Shown piece by piece: positions 6,013 to 12,084 of a DNA stretch of 12,084 bases. The first letter of the stretch is position 1; every line of letters starts with the position of its first letter. The notes under the pieces are model-generated. The model ran no database searches, had not been told where the DNA came from, and saw nothing but the letters and a program-made list of their open reading frames with translations. The DNA lies in NCBI GenBank assembly GCA_017442765.1, contig JAFRZC010000019.1:1-12084 (forward strand), given 5' to 3'. The position numbers were made by a program, and so were the translations under genes. The stretch is from Prevotella sp. (GTDB lineage: Bacteria > Bacteroidota > Bacteroidia > Bacteroidales > Bacteroidaceae).

Positions 6013-7275
6013 ATGGAATTAAAAAGAGTAGTAGTAACCGGACTTGGAGCCCTTACGCCTGTAGGTAATACTCCCGAGGAGACTTGGAAGAACCTGTGTG
6101 CCGGCGTAAGCGGTGCCGCCCCTATTACCCAATTCGACACATCCCTGTGCAAGACCCACTTCGGCTGCGAGATCAAGAATCTCGACGTGACCGAATACCT
6201 CGACCGCAAGGAGGCCCGCAAGATTGACCGCTACACACAGGTGGCCATGATTGCGGCTATTCAGGCCGTCAAAGACAGCGGCATGGATCTTGAGGTGGAA
6301 GACAAGAACCGCATCGGTGTGGTCTATGGCGTAGGTATCGGCGGCATCCGGACTTTCGAGGACGAGGTTGTCTACTACGGACAGCATATTCAGGACGGAC
6401 CGAAGTTTTCGCCGTTCTTCATTCCGAAAATGATTGCCGACATTGCCTCCGGACATATCTCCATTCATTTCGGCTTCCATGGCCCCAACTTCACCACCAC
6501 GTCGGCTTGTGCCTCAAGCTGCAACGCACTGGCACAGGCATTCAACCTGCTGCGCTTAGGCAAGGCCAATGCCATCCTCGCCGGTGGTGCCGAGAGTGCC
6601 ATGTGCATGTGCGGCATCGGAGGGTTCAACGCGATGAAGGCCCTCTCCACCCGCAACGACGACCCGGCTGGAGCCTCACGCCCCTTCAGCGCCTCGCGCG
6701 ACGGATTCGTCATGGCCGAGGGCGCAGGCTGCCTCATCCTTGAGGAGCTTGAGCATGCCAAGGCACGTGGCGCGAAGATCTATGCCGAGATGGTGGGCGA
6801 GGGCGAGAGTGCCGACGCGTTCCACATCACAGCCTCCCATCCCGAGGGTCTCGGCGCGAAGCTCGTCATGCAGGCAGCCATCGACGATGCCGGACTGAAG
6901 CCTGAGGACATTGACTACATCAACGTACACGGCACATCGACCCACGTAGGCGACATCTCCGAGGCCAAGGCTATCAAGGAGGTTTTCGGCGAGGCGGCCT
7001 ACAAGGTGAACATCTCATCGACCAAGTCGATGACCGGTCACCTGCTCGGCGCAGCCGGAGCCATCGAGGCCATGGTCTGTGTGCTGGCTTGTCGCGACGA
7101 CATCGTGCCGCCGACCATCAACCATGCCGAGGGCGACGATGACCCCGAGATTGACTACCGCATGAACTTCACGTTCAACAAGGCTCAGCGGCGAACCGTG
7201 CGTGCCGCCATCAGCAACACCTTCGGATTCGGAGGACATAACGCAAGCGTTGTTTTCAAAAAGTATGTTGAATAG
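6013..7275 (+). CDS. fabF: Beta-ketoacyl-ACP synthase II
   Basis: 420 residues, normal for FabF. The Cys-His-His triad is complete: nucleophile Cys166 in TTTSACASS, His306 in NVHGTST and His343 in KSMTGHLLGAAG, with Lys338 also conserved. The glycine-rich C-terminal NTFGFGGHNASVVF is typical. It condenses malonyl-ACP with acyl-ACP in fatty acid elongation, and its ACP partner is encoded directly upstream. The residue after HGTST is His311 where many FabF proteins have Pro or Ala. The start at 6013 (MELKRVVVTGLGALTPVGN) matches the family exactly. The stop overlaps the rnc start by 11 bp, so the two are probably translationally coupled. Confidence 0.98.
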   Translation: MELKRVVVTGLGALTPVGNTPEETWKNLCAGVSGAAPITQFDTSLCKTHFGCEIKNLDVTEYLDRKEARKIDRYTQVAMIAAIQAVKDSGMDLEVEDKNRIGVVYGVGIGGIRTFEDEVVYYGQHIQDGPKFSPFFIPKMIADIASGHISIHFGFHGPNFTTTSACASSCNALAQAFNLLRLGKANAILAGGAESAMCMCGIGGFNAMKALSTRNDDPAGASRPFSASRDGFVMAEGAGCLILEELEHAKARGAKIYAEMVGEGESADAFHITASHPEGLGAKLVMQAAIDDAGLKPEDIDYINVHGTSTHVGDISEAKAIKEVFGEAAYKVNISSTKSMTGHLLGAAGAIEAMVCVLACRDDIVPPTINHAEGDDDPEIDYRMNFTFNKAQRRTVRAAISNTFGFGGHNASVVFKKYVE

Positions 7276-8434
7276 GAATTTCATCGACCGTATAAAGCTC
7301 CCTTTCCGAAAGGATAAGGAGCTTTATATTTGTCTATACCGCATGATGGGATTCTATCCCCGGAAGATAGAACTCTACAAACAGGCACTCCTTCATAGCA
7401 GCGTGGCACAGCGCAACGCCAAGGGCAAGCCCGTGAACAACGAGCGGCTCGAGTTTCTGGGCGACGCCGTCCTCGACGCTGCTGTCGGCGACATCGTGTT
7501 CCGCCACTTCCCCGGCAAGCGTGAGGGCTTCCTCACCAATACCCGCTCAAAGCTCGTGCAGCGCGAGACACTGGGGCGGCTCGCCCATGAGATAGGGCTC
7601 GACAGCCTCATCCACTCAAAGACCAACGGCACCTCGCACAACAGCTACATGGGCGGCAACGCCTTCGAGGCACTCGTGGGAGCCATCTACCTCGACCGGG
7701 GCTACATGGCCTGTATGCGCTTTATGAAAAAGCGCATCCTCGCCCAGCTCATCAATATCGACAAGGTGGCCTACAAGGAAGTCAACTTCAAGTCGAAGCT
7801 GTTGGAGTGGAGCCAGAAGAACCGTATCAATCTTGAGTTCCGCCTCGACCAGCAGAAAAAAGACAACAGCGGCAGTCCCATCTTCTGCCATACCGTGATG
7901 CTCGAAGGCATCGAAGGCTGCTCGGGCGAGGGCTACAGCAAGAAGGAGAGCCAGCAGAAAGCCGCCAAGCTCACCCTTGAGCAGCTCCGGCGCAAGCCGC
8001 TGTTCCTCGACAGTGTCTTTGCCGCAAAGAGCGACCGCACAAAGATGGAGGAGGAACCCGTGCAGACTGTTCCCGACATCAGTCAGTTGGAAGAAGAGAC
8101 GAAAGCCTCCCCTTCGGAGGTTCTCCCTTCCCTTCAGGAAGGGGTCGGGGGTAGGCCGGAGGGGGATTCCGAGCCGGAAGACGACTTCATCGTCATCAGC
8201 CACACCGAGAAGCCCATGCGCCGCTCCCTCTCGAAAAAGGAGAAAAAGGAAAGAGAGGAGCAGATGGCCGCAGCCCGGGCACAGTCCGAAGCCGACGCAC
8301 AGGCCTCCCTTTCAGAAGAAGATTTGGAGGGAACCGAGCCCGACGAGTTCGACCTGAGCGACATCAGCGTACGCCGGCAAAGCCGCGAAGACATTATTGC
8401 CGCCGCAGAGGAGGCTGCGTGGAAAGAGGTATGA
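7265..8434 (+). CDS. rnc: Ribonuclease III with long acidic/low-complexity C-terminal extension
   Basis: 389 residues, clearly longer than the ~225-250 typical of bacterial RNase III. Catalytic domain about 1-170: signature NNERLEFLGDAVL (58-70) with metal ligands Glu60, Glu63 and Asp67, and GGNAFEALVGA (130-140) with Glu135. Asn132 stands where E. coli has Asp114. A double-stranded RNA binding domain covers about 172-243 (FKSKLLEWSQ to KKESQQKAAKLTLEQL). The remaining ~140 residues are charged and repetitive, with no domain I know, and include two stretches encoded by GC-rich palindromic repeats. The enzyme cleaves double-stranded RNA in rRNA and mRNA maturation. The ATG at 7265 is chosen because the frame upstream is inside fabF and the family N-terminus starts near here. 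It overlaps fabF by 11 bp and the next gene by 4 bp. Confidence 0.95.
   Translation: MLNRNFIDRIKLPFRKDKELYICLYRMMGFYPRKIELYKQALLHSSVAQRNAKGKPVNNERLEFLGDAVLDAAVGDIVFRHFPGKREGFLTNTRSKLVQRETLGRLAHEIGLDSLIHSKTNGTSHNSYMGGNAFEALVGAIYLDRGYMACMRFMKKRILAQLINIDKVAYKEVNFKSKLLEWSQKNRINLEFRLDQQKKDNSGSPIFCHTVMLEGIEGCSGEGYSKKESQQKAAKLTLEQLRRKPLFLDSVFAAKSDRTKMEEEPVQTVPDISQLEEETKASPSEVLPSLQEGVGGRPEGDSEPEDDFIVISHTEKPMRRSLSKKEKKEREEQMAAARAQSEADAQASLSEEDLEGTEPDEFDLSDISVRRQSREDIIAAAEEAAWKEV
8105..8165. repeat. GC-rich palindromic repeat element inside rnc
   Basis: Two hairpins in tandem: CCTCC/GGAGG (8106-8110 with 8116-8120) and CCCTTCC/GGAAGGG (8125-8131 with 8137-8143), followed by a G-rich stretch ending GGAGGGGG. 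The element is read through in frame and encodes residues ASPSEVLPSLQEGVGGRPEG (281-300) of the RNase III tail. The composition is unlike the surrounding coding sequence and resembles repeat words commonly seen between genes in Bacteroidetes (from memory). Confidence 0.65.
8303..8331. repeat. Degenerate copy of the GCCTCCC...TTTGGAGGG element inside rnc
   Basis: GCCTCCC at 8303-8309 and TTTGGAGGG at 8323-8331 match the two ends of the element at 9667-9694, with a diverged middle. It encodes residues around ASLSEEDLEG in the acidic tail. The similarity is short, so chance is not excluded. Confidence 0.4.
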
Positions 8435-9846
8435 GACAGCGCATCTTTGTCCGCCTGGCATTCATGCTCCTGCTACTGACTGCTACAGGTACTGCCGCCG
8501 CCTACGATTACATCAAACAGGTGCGCGGCGACTACTCCGGCAAGGCCGACACGCTCACCAAGGTACTCATCGACCAGTTCATGCTGAAGGCAAAAGGCTA
8601 CTTCAAGGAGACCCCGACCAAAGTGGGCCAATATATCTACTGGCAGCAGGCTCACGCCATGGACGTGGTAGTCTATTCCTACCTGCGCATCAAGGACGAC
8701 AACCCCACGCTGGCCAATACCTATAAAGCCTATATGCAACGTTGGTATCAGAACCATGCCAACAACTACCACAACGACCCGAGCGACCCGACGGGCTTCC
8801 TCAACCCCTTCACCGATGACATGTGCTGGATAGGCCTTACGCTGACTCACATCAGCGACGCGCTCGGCGACAACACCTACTTCGACACGGCCCGCACACT
8901 CTACGACCGCTATATCATCACCCGCGGCTGGACCGACAACAACGGATATTTCGGACTGCCCTGGAAAAGCGACGACATGGGGCGCAACGCCTGCACCAAT
9001 GCGCCCGGCTGCCTGCTCGCCACGCTGCTCTACCAGAAATATGGCGACGAGAAATACCTCAACGACGCCAAGGCCATCTTCGACTTCATGGAGAACGTGC
9101 AGATGCCCCGCAACGAAGCCGGCAATCTCGACTGGCGCGTAGAGGAGCCACCGCTCACCTATACACAGGGCACCTTCTCCGAAGCCTGCCGACAACTCTA
9201 CCACATCACCGGTGAAGAGAAATATCTCAACTTTGCCACTCGCGTGATGAACTTCGCCTTCACCAGTACCCGCTGCAACCAGAAGGTGAAAGTGCAATCA
9301 GGCACGAGCACCGTGGAGTGGCTCATCCTGCGCCACGAGGGCACCAGCATGGACCAGAGCCTGTTCAAGGCCGTGCTCATCCCCTACGCTGTGAACATGA
9401 TGCTCGACGAAGACTTCGGTCTTGCCATCAGGAGAACCATTCTCGTCTATTTGCAAAACAATGCCGACATACTTTGGAAGAACCTCGACCTCACGGCCTA
9501 TCCCAGAATGTACTGCAACTATTTCTGGGGCGAGCCCTACACGGGAACGAGTGCCGAAGCCTCGATGGGTGCCATGGCCAGCGGCGCGTCGCTCATGGAA
9601 GGAGTGGCTCGTATGTGCAAGACCATACTCACACCAACAGGCATCAGTATAATGCATAATGAAGAAGCCTCCCCTCGGGGAGGTTTGGAGGGGGCCGCCA
9701 TATACGACCTGCAAGGCCGCAAAGTCGCCGACAATCCTTCTTCCCTCATCCCCTTCCCGAGCGGAGCTCGCCCCCCCGTAGCCTTCCATCCCTCATCCAA
9801 AAAGGGCATCTACATCGTTAACGGACGCAAGGTTATGATCAAATAA
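8431..9846 (+). CDS. Secreted glycoside hydrolase family 76 protein (alpha-1,6-mannanase-like)
   Basis: 471 residues. Residues 1-24 are a signal peptide (basic MRQR, hydrophobic core FMLLLL, likely cleavage after TAAA). The GH76 fold is seen in repeated helical segments: TDDMCWIGLTLTHISDALGD (128-147) with the paired catalytic Asp129/Asp130, CTNAPGCLLATLLYQKYGDEKYL, TYTQGTFSEACRQLYHITG and DQSLFKAVLIPYA. GH76 enzymes hydrolyse alpha-1,6-mannan backbones such as those of yeast cell walls. The C-terminus has IYDLQGRKV (424-432) and KKGIYIVNGRKVMIK, a sorting-like tail common in Prevotella secreted proteins and suggestive of type IX secretion (inference). The tail is split by ~20 residues from repeat DNA. 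The ATG at 8431 overlaps the rnc stop by 4 bp (ATGA); a GTG at 8419 is in frame but would only add four residues before the basic n-region. No SusCD or other mannan-utilisation gene is nearby. Confidence 0.85.
   Translation: MRQRIFVRLAFMLLLLTATGTAAAYDYIKQVRGDYSGKADTLTKVLIDQFMLKAKGYFKETPTKVGQYIYWQQAHAMDVVVYSYLRIKDDNPTLANTYKAYMQRWYQNHANNYHNDPSDPTGFLNPFTDDMCWIGLTLTHISDALGDNTYFDTARTLYDRYIITRGWTDNNGYFGLPWKSDDMGRNACTNAPGCLLATLLYQKYGDEKYLNDAKAIFDFMENVQMPRNEAGNLDWRVEEPPLTYTQGTFSEACRQLYHITGEEKYLNFATRVMNFAFTSTRCNQKVKVQSGTSTVEWLILRHEGTSMDQSLFKAVLIPYAVNMMLDEDFGLAIRRTILVYLQNNADILWKNLDLTAYPRMYCNYFWGEPYTGTSAEASMGAMASGASLMEGVARMCKTILTPTGISIMHNEEASPRGGLEGAAIYDLQGRKVADNPSSLIPFPSGARPPVAFHPSSKKGIYIVNGRKVMIK
9667..9694. 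repeat. GC-rich palindromic element inside the GH76 gene
   Basis: A perfect 7-bp stem CCTCCCC (9668-9674) / GGGGAGG (9677-9683) with a 2-nt centre is followed by TTTGGAGGGGG. It is translated in frame as ASPRGGLEG (413-421), just before the C-terminal tail IYDLQGRKV. It shares its ends with the elements inside rnc. Confidence 0.7.
9742..9798. repeat. Repeat-derived insert in the GH76 C-terminal tail, flanked by 10-bp direct repeats
   Basis: TCCCTCATCC occurs at 9742-9751 and again at 9789-9798. Between them is a hairpin CGAGC-GGA-GCTCG (9758-9770) and a C7 run. The stretch encodes about SLIPFPSGARPPVAFHPS between KVADNPS and KKGIYIVNG, which in related tails are nearly adjacent. The reverse complement GGATGAGGGA is found again at 11545-11554. 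Confidence 0.65.
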
Positions 9847-9871
9847 GTTGGCAACTGGCACTCCGTTGCAA

Positions 9872-9909
9872 AAAATTCCCTAGGGAATTTTGTCTGAAAG
9901 ACCGTGTTT
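9872..9909. repeat. 20-bp perfect palindrome followed by the GAAAGACCGTGTTT word
   Basis: AAAATTCCCTAGGGAATTTT (9872-9891) is fully self-complementary. Four bases later GAAAGACCGTGTTT (9896-9909) is identical to the 14-mer inside the 22-bp units at 3207-3250. The palindrome lies 25 bp after the GH76 stop, and its RNA hairpin ends in four U, so it may also terminate the acpP-fabF-rnc-GH76 transcript. Confidence 0.7.
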
Positions 9910-10011
9910 CGCAATTACAGCAGAAGCCTCCCGTGCCATGTTTGCCACCTTACTGAAGCCAAAATGAATATTAAAAATAGTAAATTCTGCGCTCATTCAA
10001 AAGGATTTATG

Positions 10012-10019
10012 TAATTTTG
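10012..10019 (+). promoter_or_regulatory. Bacteroidetes-type -7 element of the GH3-family gene
   Basis: TAATTTTG is an exact TAnnTTTG match 19 bp before the ATG. The -33 element is weak: TCTG at 9986-9989 with a 22-nt spacer is the best candidate. The leader would be only ~13 nt. Confidence 0.65.
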
Positions 10020-10038
10020 CAGTCAAAATTAGAGACTG

Positions 10039-11550
10039 ATGAGTATCACTAGCATAGCCGGACTGTATTTCAAGAGCCGGCAGCGGCAATTGAAACGCCA
10101 TCTGAACGAGGGAGAGTCCTTGCAGCGCGAGGTGCTTGACCATTTGATTAGCAGAGCCGCCGACACGGAATATGGCCGCAATCATCTTTTCAACAATACG
10201 CACGGCTACGACGATTTCCGCCGCAACGTTCCCGTGAACACCTACGAGGAGCTGAAGGAGCAGATAGACCGCATGCGTCACGGCGAGCAGAACGTGCTGT
10301 GGCCTGGACGGCTGAAATGGTATGCGAAATCGTCGGGCACTACGAACGACAAGTCGAAGTTCATCCCCGTCTCGCACGAAGGACTGCATCGCATACACTA
10401 TGCCGGCGGGCGCGACACCGTCGCGTTCTATCTGATGAACCGGCCCGACAGTCGCATCTTCGACGGCAAGGGGCTCATCCTCGGCGGCAGCCATCAGGCC
10501 AACTACGACGTGCCGGGCGCGCTCGTGGGCGACCTCTCGGCCATCATGATAGAGAACATCAACCCGATTCTTAACCTGGGGCGCGTGCCAAAAAAACAGA
10601 CGGCGCTGCTCAGCGACTTTGAGGTAAAGCGCGACCGCATAGCCGAGGAAACCATCAACAAGAACGTGACAAACCTCTCGGGTGTGCCCTCGTGGATGAT
10701 GTCGATATTGGTGCGGGTGCTCGAAATCTCAGGCAAGTCGTCGATTGACGAAGTGTGGCCCAATCTGGAGGTTTTCTTCCATGGCGGCATCGCCTTTACA
10801 CCCTACCGCCATCAGTACGAGCAGCTCATCCGCTCACCACGTATGCAATACATGGAGACCTACAATGCCAGCGAGGGATTCTTCGGCATACAGAACGATC
10901 CGGACGACAAGTCGATGCTGCTCATGCTCGACTACGACTGCTTCTACGAGTTCATCCCCGTCGATGAACTGGAAGCCGAAAACCCGAACATCGTGCCGCT
11001 ATGGGGAGTGGAGAAGGACAGAAACTATGCCATGCTCATCAGCACCTCGTGCGGACTGTGGCGCTATCTGATCGGCGACACCGTGATGTTCACCTCCACC
11101 AACCCCTATAAGTTCATCATCACCGGTCGCACCAAGTGCTTCATTAACGCTTTCGGCGAGGAGCTCATCCAAGACAACGCCGACCGCGGACTGGCATACG
11201 CCTGTGAGAAGACCGGTGCCGAGGTGTGCGACTACACCGCCGCCCCCGTGTTCATGGACAGCAACGCCCGCTGCCGCCACCAGTGGCTCATCGAGTTCAG
11301 CCGTGAGCCCGAGGACATGGAGCTGTTTGCCGCCATTCTCGACAAGAAACTGCAAGAGCTCAACAGCGACTACGAGGCAAAGCGCTATCATGACATCACC
11401 CTTCAGCACCTCGAAGTGGTGAAAGCCCGCCCCAACCTCTTCAACGACTGGCTCAAGTCGCACGGCAAGCTGGGCGGGCAGCATAAGGTACCCCGCCTCT
11501 CTAACAGCCGCCAGCATATTGACGAGTTGCTGAAACTAAATTTTGGATGA
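10039..11550 (+). CDS. GH3 auxin-responsive promoter family protein (adenylate-forming enzyme)
   Basis: 503 residues. Recognised as the bacterial GH3 family, part of the acyl-adenylating superfamily, by WYAKSSGTTNDKSKFIPVS (94-112, ATP phosphate-binding loop SSGTT), YNASEGFFGIQNDP (275-288), GLWRYLIGDTVMFT (339-352, conserved Asp347) and ITGRTKCFINAFGEEL (361-376). Plant relatives join amino acids to jasmonate or auxin through an acyl-adenylate. The bacterial members are widespread in Bacteroidetes but their substrates are unknown, so no substrate is assigned. There is no signal peptide; cytoplasmic. The start at 10039 gives the family N-terminus (ITSIAGLYFKSRQRQLKRH). It has its own promoter, and its stop codon lies inside a GGATGAGGGA repeat that continues into the next gene, 10 bp downstream. 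Confidence 0.92.
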   Translation: MSITSIAGLYFKSRQRQLKRHLNEGESLQREVLDHLISRAADTEYGRNHLFNNTHGYDDFRRNVPVNTYEELKEQIDRMRHGEQNVLWPGRLKWYAKSSGTTNDKSKFIPVSHEGLHRIHYAGGRDTVAFYLMNRPDSRIFDGKGLILGGSHQANYDVPGALVGDLSAIMIENINPILNLGRVPKKQTALLSDFEVKRDRIAEETINKNVTNLSGVPSWMMSILVRVLEISGKSSIDEVWPNLEVFFHGGIAFTPYRHQYEQLIRSPRMQYMETYNASEGFFGIQNDPDDKSMLLMLDYDCFYEFIPVDELEAENPNIVPLWGVEKDRNYAMLISTSCGLWRYLIGDTVMFTSTNPYKFIITGRTKCFINAFGEELIQDNADRGLAYACEKTGAEVCDYTAAPVFMDSNARCRHQWLIEFSREPEDMELFAAILDKKLQELNSDYEAKRYHDITLQHLEVVKARPNLFNDWLKSHGKLGGQHKVPRLSNSRQHIDELLKLNFG

Positions 11551-11577
11551 GGGATAAAAGATGAAAGATGAGGGATT
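11545..11577. repeat. GATGAGGGAT repeat spanning the GH3-family stop and the lipoprotein start
   Basis: GGATGAGGGA (11545-11554) and AGATGAGGGA (11566-11575) are separated by 11 bp of similar purine-rich sequence. The TGA of the upstream gene (11548-11550) is in the first copy, and the ATG of the next gene (11561-11563) lies between the copies. The inverse of the same word occurs twice in the GH76 tail. Confidence 0.6.
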
Positions 11578-12084
11578 GATACTATGCCTTCTGCTGCTTG
11601 TTTCCTGTGCCCGCATGGGCCGACCCGACGGCGGATGGTTCGACGAGCATCCGCCACGTGCCGTCGGCGCTTCGCCCGAGGACGGCGGGGTGAACGTCGG
11701 ATCGCGCAAAATATCTATCCTCTTCGACGAATACATCAAAGTGGATAATCCGCAGGAAAAGGTCATCATCTCTCCGCCACAGCTTGAACAACCCGAGATA
11801 AAAACCGCGGGAAAGAAAATAGAAATAGAGCTGAAAGACACGCTCATCGCCCAGACCACCTACACCATCGACTTCAGCGATGCCATCACCGACTTCAACG
11901 AGAGCAACCCCATGGGCAACTACACCTACACCTTTTCCACGGGCGACGGCATCGACACGCTCGAAGTGGCAGGCTACGTGCTACAGGCTGAGGACCTCGA
12001 ACCCGTGAAAGGCATACTCGTGGGACTCTACAACAACATCGAGGACTCCATCTTCCGGACACGTCCCATGCTGCGCATCGCACG
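11561..12084 (+). CDS. Ig-like (SbsA-type) domain lipoprotein, 3'-truncated by window edge
   Basis: 174 residues are visible with no stop before the window ends. The start MKDEGLILCLLLLVSCAR is a lipoprotein signal: hydrophobic LILCLLLL and lipobox LVSC with the acylated cysteine at residue 16. The next part resembles the bacterial Ig-like domain of the SbsA type: VGASPEDGGVNV, KISILFDEYIKV, KVIISPPQLEQPEI, TTYTIDFSDAITDFNE and YTYTFSTGD. It then continues with VAGYVLQAEDLEPVKGILVGLY, probably a beta-sandwich of carboxypeptidase regulatory type. Proteins with this architecture are conserved in Bacteroidales, typically 500-600 residues, and anchored to the outer or inner membrane; their function is not known to me. 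It starts 10 bp after the GH3-family gene, probably in the same transcript. The first four or five codons come from repeat sequence, so the exact start could have shifted during evolution. Confidence 0.85.
   Translation, partial: MKDEGLILCLLLLVSCARMGRPDGGWFDEHPPRAVGASPEDGGVNVGSRKISILFDEYIKVDNPQEKVIISPPQLEQPEIKTAGKKIEIELKDTLIAQTTYTIDFSDAITDFNESNPMGNYTYTFSTGDGIDTLEVAGYVLQAEDLEPVKGILVGLYNNIEDSIFRTRPMLRIA

Noticed and set aside
6943..6947. His311 after the HGTST motif of FabF as a functional change
   Set aside because: The full catalytic triad and Lys338 are intact and the position is not catalytic, so this is most likely a neutral lineage difference.
7202..7264. Earlier in-frame start for rnc inside fabF
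   Set aside because: The added 21 residues come from the highly conserved end of fabF read in another frame; the RNase III family N-terminus fits the ATG at 7265.
8419..8430. GTG start four codons before the GH76 ATG
   Set aside because: It only adds MERG before an already good signal peptide; the ATGA overlap is the more usual coupling arrangement.

Overview
The window looks like chromosomal DNA of a Bacteroidales bacterium, most likely a Prevotella-type organism (family level is inference). Supporting signs are four promoter-like sites with the Bacteroidetes -7 element (three exact TAnnTTTG, one with a mismatch), A/T-rich leaders without a clear Shine-Dalgarno, the gene order acpP-fabF-rnc, a DUF4254/GT9 pair, an Ig-like (SbsA-type) lipoprotein, and a secreted GH76 enzyme ending in the GIYIVNGRKV-type tail common in Prevotella. 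The proteins are mostly housekeeping; no phage, transposase, CRISPR array or RNA gene was seen.

Layout. (1) 2-1288 (+): 3' part of the RNase R gene, ending in a strong terminator. (2) 1368-2879 (-): acetyl-CoA hydrolase/CoA-transferase with its own promoter at 2928-2956. (3) 2957-3440: non-coding, filled with short palindromes and tandem words. (4) 5407-3499 (-): apparent operon DUF4254 - GT9 glycosyltransferase - rubredoxin, with a near-consensus promoter (5437-5468) and a terminator (3441-3481). (5) 5408-5642: divergent control region with a 10-bp inverted repeat that looks like an operator. (6) 5643-9846 (+): acpP - fabF - rnc - GH76. fabF/rnc and rnc/GH76 overlap by 11 and 4 bp, so translation is probably coupled. 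(7) 10039-11550 (+): GH3-family adenylate-forming protein with its own promoter. (8) 11561-12084 (+): start of a lipoprotein that leaves the window.

The most unusual content lies between and inside the genes. Three arrays of exactly five 7-bp units (sense unit RCTAAAC) occur. One precedes the GT9 start codon. The other two face each other between acpP and fabF and can form a 34-bp RNA stem with one mismatch and one G-U pair, in the same transcript as the RNase III gene. This makes an RNase III processing or attenuation site a testable idea. A second repeat family couples the 14-mer GAAAGACCGTGTTT with perfect palindromes (3191-3273 and 9872-9909). A third, GC-rich hairpin family (GCCTCCC...TTTGGAGGG) lies inside the variable C-terminal parts of rnc and the GH76 gene and appears to have added residues within the GH76 sorting-like tail. 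A fourth word, GGATGAGGGA, sits in the GH76 tail and again at the GH3/lipoprotein junction, where it covers a stop codon and lies beside a start codon.
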